Assembly: GCA_963667855.2 (NCBI GenBank) | Contig: CAXXKI010000004.1 | Span: forward strand, 124,001-188,000 | Reading direction: 5' to 3' | Source: G963667855 sp963667855 | GTDB lineage: Bacteria > Planctomycetota > Phycisphaerae > UBA1845 | Length of the DNA stretch: 64,000 bases | Part shown: one piece after another, positions 55,600 to 62,758 of the stretch | How positions within the stretch are numbered: the stretch's first letter is position 1 | How the letters are laid out: each line of letters begins with the position of its first letter | Translations under genes and position numbers: made by a program | Notes under the pieces: generated by a model | The model's database searches: none | What the model was told of the DNA's origin: nothing | Seen by the model: only the letters and a program-made list of their open reading frames with translations

Positions 55600-56595
55600 T
55601 TATATAGATTCTGTTTCCCGCCATGTTCCGGTACACACAACCCGCGCTTCGCCGGTCAGGTAGACCGAGTCGCCAAGAATGTCGACATAAAGTCGTCCGC
55701 CAGGTTGATCTACGATACACTGTTTTCCTGCTCGACCGGTGACATGTGCCGCAATCACCGCGGCACAGGCTCCTGTCCCGCAGGCTCTGGTGGCACCGCT
55801 GCCCCGTTCCCATATGCACATTCGCAGATGATCGCTGGTTAATACCTGAACAAAATGAATGTTCGCCCGGTCAGGATAGAATTCTGCGCATTCCAGTGCC
55901 GGACCTTCCAGGTTGAGGTTGACGTCCGCAATATCGTCGACAAATACCACGCCATGCAGGTTGCCTGTGGAGATACAGGTTATCTCGTAGTCTCTGCCGT
56001 CGACGCGTACTTGCCGGTCAATAGCGGTTTTACCTTCCAGCGTACAATCCATGTCTGACAGATCCAGCGTTACGGGACTGACGTCCACAGTCAGCAATTG
56101 AATTTGTCCATCGCTGATAAATGCCTGGAGTCTCCGAATACCCGCGTCGGTTTCCAGATCCAGCTCGCGAATCTCGATTGTTTCGCAGCCGCTTTTGCCA
56201 AGCACGCCGACCGTTCGTGCAAGCAGCCTGGAAAAACCATTATTGCTCACTGAGTTGCTATCGGACTGTATTCTGGCTGAAAGTTCTTCCGGTGACGAGG
56301 GTTCATGTAGAACCTTGCCTGCGTACAGGCCCTGGTCGATTACGAACCGGCCTGCACAGCGTATCCCGTTGCCGCACATTTTCATACGCGATCCATCGGC
56401 GTTGTACATCTCCACTCGGGCGCGGGCGGTGTCGGATGGATATATGAGCATCAGTCCATCCGAACCCAGACCCGTATCCGGATCGGATATCAGACGGGCT
56501 ATCTGCTGAGGATCACCGATCGTTTCCCTGGTGCAGTCAACGTAAATATACGCGTTTCCATAACCATGCATTTTTGTGAACTTCATAGTCACCAT
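55600..56595 (-). CDS. dapF: Diaminopimelate epimerase
   Basis: DapF converts LL- to meso-diaminopimelate for lysine and peptidoglycan synthesis, using two cysteines without cofactor. The visible motifs are KFTKMHGYGNAYIYVD at the start, FNADGS-like MYNADGSRMKMCGNGIRC (first Cys) and RGSGATRACGTGACAA (second Cys). The product is 331 residues, about 55 longer than usual; the extra part (about residues 100-145, PSSPEELSARIQSDSNSVSN) lies between the first Cys half and the NLHGVVFVDD strand. The start is MVTMKF at 56595 or the second Met at 56586. The open frame upstream to 56928 lacks homology. The hydrolase gene follows on the same strand. Confidence 0.92.
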   Translation of the reverse strand: MVTMKFTKMHGYGNAYIYVDCTRETIGDPQQIARLISDPDTGLGSDGLMLIYPSDTARARVEMYNADGSRMKMCGNGIRCAGRFVIDQGLYAGKVLHEPSSPEELSARIQSDSNSVSNNGFSRLLARTVGVLGKSGCETIEIRELDLETDAGIRRLQAFISDGQIQLLTVDVSPVTLDLSDMDCTLEGKTAIDRQVRVDGRDYEITCISTGNLHGVVFVDDIADVNLNLEGPALECAEFYPDRANIHFVQVLTSDHLRMCIWERGSGATRACGTGACAAVIAAHVTGRAGKQCIVDQPGGRLYVDILGDSVYLTGEARVVCTGTWRETESI

Positions 56596-57193
56596 AATAG
56601 CTGTATCAGATCGCGTAGGAAAATCCGACTTTCGATAAACTTGCACCGGGCTTGTTCTTGCATCGGGTGCGGTAAACGCCTTATTGGGTGCATGAGCAAC
56701 AGTTCTATGTGGAACTGCTCGGTGAATAGGGGCATTCAGTATCGTGTTCGCCTTCCATTCAGACTTTGCCCATTCTTTCCCAGTATTTGTGGTTAGTGTT
56801 AACCCATACACACTCAGTTTGGTAGTGGAACCGCAAAGCCGGAAGACAACGTATCGTCCTGCTTGATCAGAGTGCATGGAGCCCTTCAAAATGTATTGGG
56901 ACTGTATATTTGTTGCGATTTTGGGCAAAAATTTCCGGTTATTGGACGTATTTTACAAGATTGAACGAAGAATGTGCAGCTGGGATTCTTTGCTGTAACT
57001 ATTTATTTGACAATAGGTTATATCGGGGCCTAGGGGGGTGTCCTTGTTTTTTCAGTGCAATTAGCTTCCCACTGCAAAGTATAAGCTTGTGGAATGAAGC
57101 CGGGGGGATATGCTTTTACGCTGTGTTCTCATTCGTGGCGCGGTGGCAAAAATGCGATCGAATTCCAACGTGATGTGAGAGGTATATTTAGTT
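56596..57193. other. Divergent intergenic region between dapF and accA
   Basis: Short open frames on both strands have unnatural composition and no ribosome sites. TTGACA occurs at 57007-57012 but without a fitting -10. Nothing else was recognised; promoters of dapF and accA should be here. Confidence 0.4.
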
Positions 57194-58330
57194 ATGGCAA
57201 ACAATGCTGAACCTTCTGCTGCAAAGATGAGCGGAACAGGTTATCTTGATTTTGAAAAGCCACTCTTCAGAATCCATATGGAGATCGAAGAGTTGGAGGC
57301 TCGTGGTAAAGATGACGAGCGAGATTTCTCCGGCGATATAAAGGATCTTCGAGAGCGTCTGCACCAGATGACCAAACGCCTTTATTCCCATTTGACTGCA
57401 TGGGAGACGGTGCTTGTTGCTCGTCATCCGCAGCGGCCTTTGGTACCTGCGTATATTAATCAGTTCGTTCGGGACTTCTGCGAAATCCATGGGGACCGGC
57501 TTTACGGCGATGACCAGGCTATCATTACCGGGTTCGGGCGTATTGGACCCCACAAGGTAATGGTCATCGGCCATAATAAAGGGGCCGACACTGCCGAACG
57601 GATCAAATGCAACTTCGGTTGTGCCCATCCGGAAGGTTACCGCAAAGCTCTTCGAGCGATGAAGCTGGCCGAGAAATTCGGCTTACCGGTAGTCTGCATG
57701 ATCGATACCCAAGGCGCGTTTCCGGGGATCGGTTCGGAGGAACGCGGCATAAGCTCCGCGATTGCGGTTAACCTGATGGAGATGTCCCGGCTAAAAACTC
57801 CGGTGGTCTGTGTCGTGGTTGGCGAAGGCGGTAGCGGTGGCGCTCTAGGGATCGGAGTTGGTGATCGAGTGGCAATGTTTGAGCATTCGTTCTATTCGGT
57901 TATCTCTCCTGAAGGGTGTGCGGCCATTCTCTGGCGAACCGGGGAGCAGCGTAAACGGGCGGCCGAGTCGCTCAAGCTGACCTCCAAGGATCTCACCAAG
58001 CTGGGAATCGTGGATACGGTTATTAAAGAGCCTCTCGGTGGTGCTCATCGTGATCCAGGGGCGGCCGGTGCGGCGCTCGAAAAGTACATTGTCGATTCAC
58101 TGCGGGAACTGAAACGCTTCAAGATCGACACTGTTCTGCGCAAGCGCTACGAACGCGTTCGCGGTTTAGGCAGCTTCTTCACCAGTGCCGGCAGCGTTTC
58201 CGAAAAAGCCAAAACTGTCGCGGAGCAAACGGAAACACCTCGTGTACACCGAGAGCGAAGCACGACCGGAAAACGTTCAACTGCTGCTCGAGCCAAACGT
58301 ACGTCGCAGGCTGCAGCCAAAACAATATAA
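57194..58330 (+). CDS. accA: Acetyl-CoA carboxylase carboxyltransferase subunit alpha
   Basis: AccA with AccD transfers carboxyl from carboxybiotin to acetyl-CoA, the first step of fatty-acid synthesis. The 378-residue product has the family signature in order: YLDFEKPLFRIHMEIEEL, MTKRLYSHLTAWETVLVARH, RPLVPAYINQFVRDF, the HGDRLYGDDQAI turn, GRNKGADT-like GHNKGADTAERIK, MIDTQGAFPGIGSEERG and VVVGEGGSGGALGIGVGD. The C-terminal 60 residues are a basic Ala/Thr/Arg tail (RSTTGKRSTAARAKRTSQ) not needed for the fold. The ATG has GAGAGGTAT upstream. accD is not in the window. A palindrome overlaps its stop and a terminator follows. Confidence 0.97.
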   Translation: MANNAEPSAAKMSGTGYLDFEKPLFRIHMEIEELEARGKDDERDFSGDIKDLRERLHQMTKRLYSHLTAWETVLVARHPQRPLVPAYINQFVRDFCEIHGDRLYGDDQAIITGFGRIGPHKVMVIGHNKGADTAERIKCNFGCAHPEGYRKALRAMKLAEKFGLPVVCMIDTQGAFPGIGSEERGISSAIAVNLMEMSRLKTPVVCVVVGEGGSGGALGIGVGDRVAMFEHSFYSVISPEGCAAILWRTGEQRKRAAESLKLTSKDLTKLGIVDTVIKEPLGGAHRDPGAAGAALEKYIVDSLRELKRFKIDTVLRKRYERVRGLGSFFTSAGSVSEKAKTVAEQTETPRVHRERSTTGKRSTAARAKRTSQAAAKTI

Positions 58331-58348
58331 CGTCAGTTGACGTTATAT
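58325..58348. repeat. Perfect palindrome across the accA stop codon
   Basis: ATATAACGTCA-GT-TGACGTTATAT has two fully complementary 11-base arms. It overlaps the accA stop. It could be an operator for the next gene or a second RNA hairpin before the terminator; it is not followed by a T run. Confidence 0.45.
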
Positions 58349-58369
58349 TCCTGAAAGTGTAACTAAAAG

Positions 58370-58405
58370 TGCCGACATTTGATGATGTCGGCATTTTTTA
58401 TTTTT
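58370..58405 (+). terminator. Terminator of accA
   Basis: A perfect 9-bp stem TGCCGACAT / ATGTCGGCA with a TTGATG loop is followed by TTTTTTATTTTT. It lies 40 bases past the accA stop. Confidence 0.9.
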
Positions 58406-58438
58406 GAATCAGTACCTGGTTCCAGAGAATGATCTGAT

Positions 58439-59134
58439 ATGGGCAGTAAGAAATCCGTTTCCATTATTGGTAAAAGCGTAGAGAAGCGGGCGATCAGGAT
58501 GCATCGTTTTTCCGGCTTCGAAAAATCTCCGGTTAAAACTCTTATACTGGCTGCTACTCATGGCGATGAACCAAAAACCACGTATGTTGCCTGCCAGTTG
58601 ATTGAACTGCTGGAGTTGGCTGTTTCCGCCGGTGAGCGACCTGAGCACGACGTGTTTATAATCGAACAGGTGAATCCCGACGGATATCATGATTACCGGA
58701 GAACCAATGCCAACCGGGTTGATCTTAATCGAAACTTCCCAACTGCCGACTGGGAGGCGGGTCGAAAGCGCAGCCGGTATTACGGTGGACCATTCGCGGT
58801 CAGCGAGCCGGAGACCAGAACGCTGGTCGAAACCATCTTGAAAATAAAGCCCGATTTCATTATCTCGCTTCATTCCATCACAAAAAAAAGGCAGTGCAAC
58901 AATTACAATGGTCGAGCGGGAAAGTTGGCCCGTTTGCTGGCCAGGTTTAATGGTTATCCGGCTATTGCCGATATTGGTTATTCTACGCCGGGAAGTTTCG
59001 GAACCTGGGCGGGCGTCGAGCAGGATATCCCGACTGTTACTCTCGAACTTCCTTCGCACACCTCGCGGCAACGGGATTGGCTGGATAATCGGTTGGCGAT
59101 CCTGGCGGCGATAGGTGGCAGGAACCTGGAGTAG
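58439..59134 (+). CDS. M14-family zinc carboxypeptidase, MpaA-like
   Basis: The 231-residue product has the zinc ligands of M14 peptidases: His41 and Glu44 in THGDE, and His145 in SLHSITKK. NPDGYHDYRRTNANRVDLNR holds the substrate-carboxylate Arg and the catalytic Glu is expected in TLELPSHT (about residue 203). The short length and the NANRVDLNRNFP variant recall MpaA, which cuts gamma-D-Glu-meso-diaminopimelate in recycled murein tripeptide; other M14 members are possible. No signal peptide is present, so it would act in the cytoplasm, as MpaA does. The AccA terminator lies between it and accA. Confidence 0.85.
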   Translation: MGSKKSVSIIGKSVEKRAIRMHRFSGFEKSPVKTLILAATHGDEPKTTYVACQLIELLELAVSAGERPEHDVFIIEQVNPDGYHDYRRTNANRVDLNRNFPTADWEAGRKRSRYYGGPFAVSEPETRTLVETILKIKPDFIISLHSITKKRQCNNYNGRAGKLARLLARFNGYPAIADIGYSTPGSFGTWAGVEQDIPTVTLELPSHTSRQRDWLDNRLAILAAIGGRNLE

Positions 59135-59166
59135 TGAAACGCCTCAAGTATGGTGCCGGAGGGCTA

Positions 59167-59742
59167 TTAGCTGTTTATACATTTAAGCAGCCAGGCCATG
59201 TTTTTGCCTAATGCCTGCATAATGTGGATACCCTCTTCGTCTTTTTCCACATCACCTTTATCCAGTCCTATTCCCATGTTCCAGTAACGCGAGCCCGGGA
59301 CAATCATTTGCCCGATAAGGAAAAAATGATTTAGTGCGTCGAACACGTGGACACTGCCCGCTCTGCGAACCGCCACGACCGCCGCTCCAGCCTTTCGCTG
59401 AAACATATCTCCGTTTGCCCGGGCAACGAAACCTGCCCGGTCTATGAGGGCCTTCATTTCAGTTGTGACGTTTACGAAGTAGGTGGGAGAACCCAGGATG
59501 ATGCCGTCGGCTTCAGACATCTTGGCGATGCACTCGTTGATAATGTCCTCTTCTATTACGCATCTCTTGTTTTTTCCCTTAACGCATTGCATGCACGCCG
59601 TGCAGCCTCTGACCTTTTCTCCTCCAAGTTGAATAGTTTCCGCCTCGATTCCCTCTTTGGTTAATTCCTCAAGTACCATGTTGATCAGGATGGAGGTGTT
59701 ACCGTTCTTTCTTGGACTTCCGTTTATGGCGACTACTTTCAT
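59167..59742 (-). CDS. Flavodoxin-like NAD(P)H-dependent FMN reductase
   Basis: The ATG at 59742 begins MKVVAINGSPRKNGNTSILIN, the FMN-phosphate-binding loop of the iron-sulfur/FMN flavoprotein family. CTACMQCVKGKNKRCVIEED carries three Cys that in relatives bind an iron-sulfur cluster or form a redox pair (about residues 47-60). The ILGSPTYFVNVTTEMKALID region and the R-G-ANGDMFQRKAGAAVVAVRRAG segment follow. The 191-residue length fits. No partner gene is adjacent, and the physiological electron acceptor is not evident. Confidence 0.9.
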   Translation of the reverse strand: MKVVAINGSPRKNGNTSILINMVLEELTKEGIEAETIQLGGEKVRGCTACMQCVKGKNKRCVIEEDIINECIAKMSEADGIILGSPTYFVNVTTEMKALIDRAGFVARANGDMFQRKAGAAVVAVRRAGSVHVFDALNHFFLIGQMIVPGSRYWNMGIGLDKGDVEKDEEGIHIMQALGKNMAWLLKCINS

Positions 59743-59875
59743 GGTTGGCTCCGATTCAGTTTTTAAAGCTGCCAAGTTTGTCAGATAAAACTGGTGCGGA
59801 TGAATATGGTAAGAGCTGTTCTGTCTGACCACAAGTATAACTGCCCTTGGCGGTTAAAAGACCACATTCAGTATT

Positions 59876-59916
59876 AAAAAAGCGAAGCGGGGAGTATTGA
59901 AGTACCCCGCTTCGCT
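59876..59916 (-). terminator. Terminator of the sigma/anti-sigma/STN operon
   Basis: A perfect 12-bp stem AGCGAAGCGGGG / CCCCGCTTCGCT with a 12-base loop; on the minus strand it is followed by TTTTT (59876-59880). It lies 33 bases past the STN gene's stop. Confidence 0.85.
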
Positions 59917-59949
59917 CGTGATTCCGGAATGGTTATGGTTCTTCAGACG

Positions 59950-61065
59950 TTAATCCTGTGATTGTTGTTCCGATTCGATCAGATCCGCTTTCATTGCCTT
60001 GACCGCTTCTTCCACCAGTTGTTGTCGCAGGTGGTTTTCTTCCTCGGAAAGGTCGGATTCGCGGATCATCCACTCGTATTGGTATTTGCCATCCTCGCTG
60101 GGAATGACGACTTTTCCTACGATGCGATCACGTTTTTGCGTAGCCCTGTCAGTCTGTATGGTTTCAGGACTTTCGTCTTTGACAGGTGCTGAGAGAAAAA
60201 TAGCGTCGGCCGTCACTTCATAAGCCAGCCCCGTTGCAATGGAAATCTGCTGCAAGGCTTCTTCGATTGTAACACCTTCAGCCAGCAGTGAGAAATTCTG
60301 TTTAACTCTGGGGGGCAACTGGGCGGCTGCGGCGGGGTCTATTTTTATATCCACGCCGGCCTGGCGGGATAATCCCCGAAGGACTTCGGCGAAAGAATTG
60401 TTGGTGAACCGGAGCGAGGCGATTCGTTCCAGTCTGCGGGCGGTTTGTCGCTCCTGAGGAATCACTATTACGTTTTCACCCCATGGGAACCAGGTGCAGC
60501 CTATAGTCCCCGTTGCCCGGGACAGAACCTCTGCGAGCGAATCGTTTTCACCACCTTCGATGATTTTGTCCAATTCTTCCCAATTGTGATTTTCGCCTTC
60601 CCTGTTGTTGAATCGTACCAGGTTTTTGAGCGGCGAATTGTCCTTGTTCCATTTCGTTGTCATCAGTGTTGAAAGCGTACGCAGTTCCTCCCAACTGGCC
60701 GGTCGACCCAGACGCTCCATCGCCGCGGTGGGGACTATGAAAACTCCCCGGTCGGTGGGGTGCCAGGCCATTCCCAACTGGTTGCAGATCGCCTGGATTC
60801 CCTCTCGCAGTCGTATGTTTTCCAGTTTTAAACTGACTTTGGTCTTGTCTCCGTATGGCAGGCAGTTGATGGCCTCCGGACTCATGCTCAGCCCCATGCC
60901 GGTGGTTTGGGAAATTGTCTGCAACGCTTCGTATAGTGGAGCGTTTTCGATGGTAAGTTTTGTTGGTTGATCCAAAGCCTGTTCCACGATTATGCGCATA
61001 TCCTTGTTTGCAGGCTGCGCGAGAGCCAGTGAAACGGTCAGCAGGATGCAGGTGATGGTTGACAT
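59950..61065 (-). CDS. Exported STN-domain protein (secretin/TonB short N-terminal domain)
   Basis: The ATG at 61065 has GAGG 9 bases upstream and begins a signal peptide (MSTITCILLTVSLALAQ); the TTG at 61080 would add five residues. The product has at least two STN-like units: IENAPLYEALQTISQTTG...IRLREGIQAICNQLGMAW (about residues 30-105) and FTNNSFAEVLRGLSRQAGVDIK...VTIEEALQQISIATGLAY (about 220-300). Between them SLAEVLSRATGTIGCTWFPW is a degenerate third unit. No secretin or TonB-receptor barrel follows. It ends in a charged helix. It is the third gene behind an ECF sigma and anti-sigma gene and could present a signal to the anti-sigma factor. Confidence 0.82.
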   Translation of the reverse strand: MSTITCILLTVSLALAQPANKDMRIIVEQALDQPTKLTIENAPLYEALQTISQTTGMGLSMSPEAINCLPYGDKTKVSLKLENIRLREGIQAICNQLGMAWHPTDRGVFIVPTAAMERLGRPASWEELRTLSTLMTTKWNKDNSPLKNLVRFNNREGENHNWEELDKIIEGGENDSLAEVLSRATGTIGCTWFPWGENVIVIPQERQTARRLERIASLRFTNNSFAEVLRGLSRQAGVDIKIDPAAAAQLPPRVKQNFSLLAEGVTIEEALQQISIATGLAYEVTADAIFLSAPVKDESPETIQTDRATQKRDRIVGKVVIPSEDGKYQYEWMIRESDLSEEENHLRQQLVEEAVKAMKADLIESEQQSQD

Positions 61066-61147
61066 CTGATTAAACCTCAATATTCGTCCTTATGACGGTG
61101 TTGTACCGACCGGCAATCGATTGTCAGTGCAACGTGGATTCATACGG

Positions 61148-61756
61148 TTAAAAAATCGCTTCTATATCTTCATCTTCGTATCCGTTAGCGATGGAGACGT
61201 CTCCGACGCCAACCGAAACAATAATCGTTTTACCAACCGGCGGAGGTTTCACCGTAGCTTGTAGATTAGCGGGTACATCTGTCGATACCTCCACGATCGC
61301 CAGCGAAGGAGCCGATTGGGTTGATAGCTCCATCGCAGGTCGTTGCAGAGTTACCAATGCCAGAGGCGTACCGGTGATTTTTCCCGCACCATTGTTGGCC
61401 GCGGAGAAAAAGATCCCGGACGTTATCAGGATCGCTATGCTCGCCGCCGCCGCCAGCGGTCGCCAGTGACGCAGGGCTATCCTGCTGACCTGGCCGCCCG
61501 GTTCCGCTTCCCGCTTCAGCCGAGCCTGCCAGGTAAACCGTTCCCAATCCAGTTCCGGTACCTGTTTACCGTGATCGCGTACCAGTTGATCGACTGCTTT
61601 CAATTCTTCCAGTTCCGCGGCGAGTGATTCGTCGGCAGCTAACTCCCGCTCCAGCTCTGCTGCTGCCTGAGGATCGAGAGTACCATCCAGATACTCGCTC
61701 AGTCGCATCAGCTTCTCGTCAGCAGGATCGAATTGTTGGTCAGAATCGAAGTTCAT
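61148..61756 (-). CDS. Membrane anti-sigma factor
   Basis: The 202-residue product begins with a helical cytoplasmic domain (LSEYLDGTLDPQAAAELERE) of the kind that clamps ECF sigma factors, without the Cys/His zinc motif of classic ZAS domains. A single membrane helix follows at about residues 100-120 (LAAAASIAILITSGIFFSAA), then an exported Thr/Val/Pro-rich tail (QSAPSLAIVEVSTDVPANL). It starts 22 bases after the sigma gene ends, so co-transcription is near certain. The tail would be available for interaction with the exported STN protein, an inference. Confidence 0.85.
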   Translation of the reverse strand: MNFDSDQQFDPADEKLMRLSEYLDGTLDPQAAAELERELAADESLAAELEELKAVDQLVRDHGKQVPELDWERFTWQARLKREAEPGGQVSRIALRHWRPLAAAASIAILITSGIFFSAANNGAGKITGTPLALVTLQRPAMELSTQSAPSLAIVEVSTDVPANLQATVKPPPVGKTIIVSVGVGDVSIANGYEDEDIEAIF

Positions 61757-61778
61757 AGCTATGGTCTCAGCAGTATCT

Positions 61779-62405
61779 TCAATTTACCAGGTCCGCGAGC
61801 TTCTCTTTCAACGCTTTGCGGGCTTGAAAAACGTTCCATTTTACCAGTTGTACGGTGCAACCCATGATCTCTGCCACCTCCTTTTGAGGTAGGCCGTCTA
61901 TGGAAAACAACGTCAGGGCCAATCTCTGTTTCTCGGGTAGAGATTCGATGGCCTGATTTATTAATTGCTTTGTTTCCTGTTCATTAGAGGCCGCCTCCGG
62001 CCTGTTCAACCCACTCTGTGATGCGCCCGACGGTGTTCGGATCTCTCCGTTTTCCACCAGATCTTCGGTGGACATCGCGTTGTGTCGGCTCCGGGCTCGC
62101 CGGTAATTCAGTGACAGGTTGGTCACAATTCGCATAAGCCACGGGCCGAAACGGCGGGGATCTTCCAGCTTACCCAGCTTTCGGTACGCCCTTAGAAAAG
62201 CGTCTTGAGAGACATCCGAGGCGTCGTGAATATTGCCCAGAAGACGGTAAGACACCGCTACCGCTCGTCTCTGATACCGCTCAACAAGGAGGTCAAACGC
62301 CTCCTGATCCCCACCACGGGCCTGCCACACCCACTGAGCTTCTTCCTCACTATGATCGCTCTTATTGTTTGGGTTTGGCATATTATTCACCAGATTAGAC
62401 ACCAT
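61779..62405 (-). CDS. ECF-type RNA polymerase sigma factor
   Basis: The 208-residue protein has region 2 (DQEAFDLLVERYQRRAVAVS, DASDVSQDAFLRAYRKLGK, WLMRIVTNLSLNYRR) and region 4 (LPEKQRLALTLFSIDGLPQK, EVAEIMGCTVQLVKWNVFQ, ARKALKEKL). The QLVKWNVFQARK recognition helix differs from the common KSRLHRAR form. The two regions are joined by a Ser/Gly/Glu linker. The start may be MVSN (62405) or MPNP (62381, with GGTG 8 bases upstream). It heads the sigma/anti-sigma/STN operon and probably autoregulates it; no promoter could be assigned. Confidence 0.93.
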   Translation of the reverse strand: MVSNLVNNMPNPNNKSDHSEEEAQWVWQARGGDQEAFDLLVERYQRRAVAVSYRLLGNIHDASDVSQDAFLRAYRKLGKLEDPRRFGPWLMRIVTNLSLNYRRARSRHNAMSTEDLVENGEIRTPSGASQSGLNRPEAASNEQETKQLINQAIESLPEKQRLALTLFSIDGLPQKEVAEIMGCTVQLVKWNVFQARKALKEKLADLVN

Positions 62406-62758
62406 GGTGAGAAAAAGGTTAGCTTAGAAGTCGTTTAGCGCCAGTGAATGCGGAAGGTAGGGATGATTTTCGGACCTGTCAATCAGTCGGGCGGTTTCCG
62501 TGCTATCTATTGAGTGCGTCGCGACAAGGATACGTCTCCGCGATCATATTTCCATTCTTTCGCCGCTGCGGATGTGAAACCAGGCCGTTTTCTGATAAGA
62601 TTCCGTCAGCTCCGACGTGGGGCTTAATGGGGAATATTGCCGACAGGCAATCGGGGGCAGGTTTGCAGGTTATTGAATGGAACCTGGCTGTATGGGGTAT
62701 GGATCGACACTTCTGAGTTTGATTGTTCAAACCTTTCGGGGGTAAAGGAAACCTGAAA
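62406..62758. other. Divergent intergenic region, no gene seen
   Basis: It lies between the sigma gene (minus) and the glycosidase lipoprotein (plus). Overlapping frames on both strands are short and unlike proteins. No clear promoter was recognised. Confidence 0.4.

Noticed and set aside
56596..56928. N-terminal extension of dapF
   Set aside because: The frame is open but the sequence is unlike DapF; homology starts at MKFTKMHGYGN.
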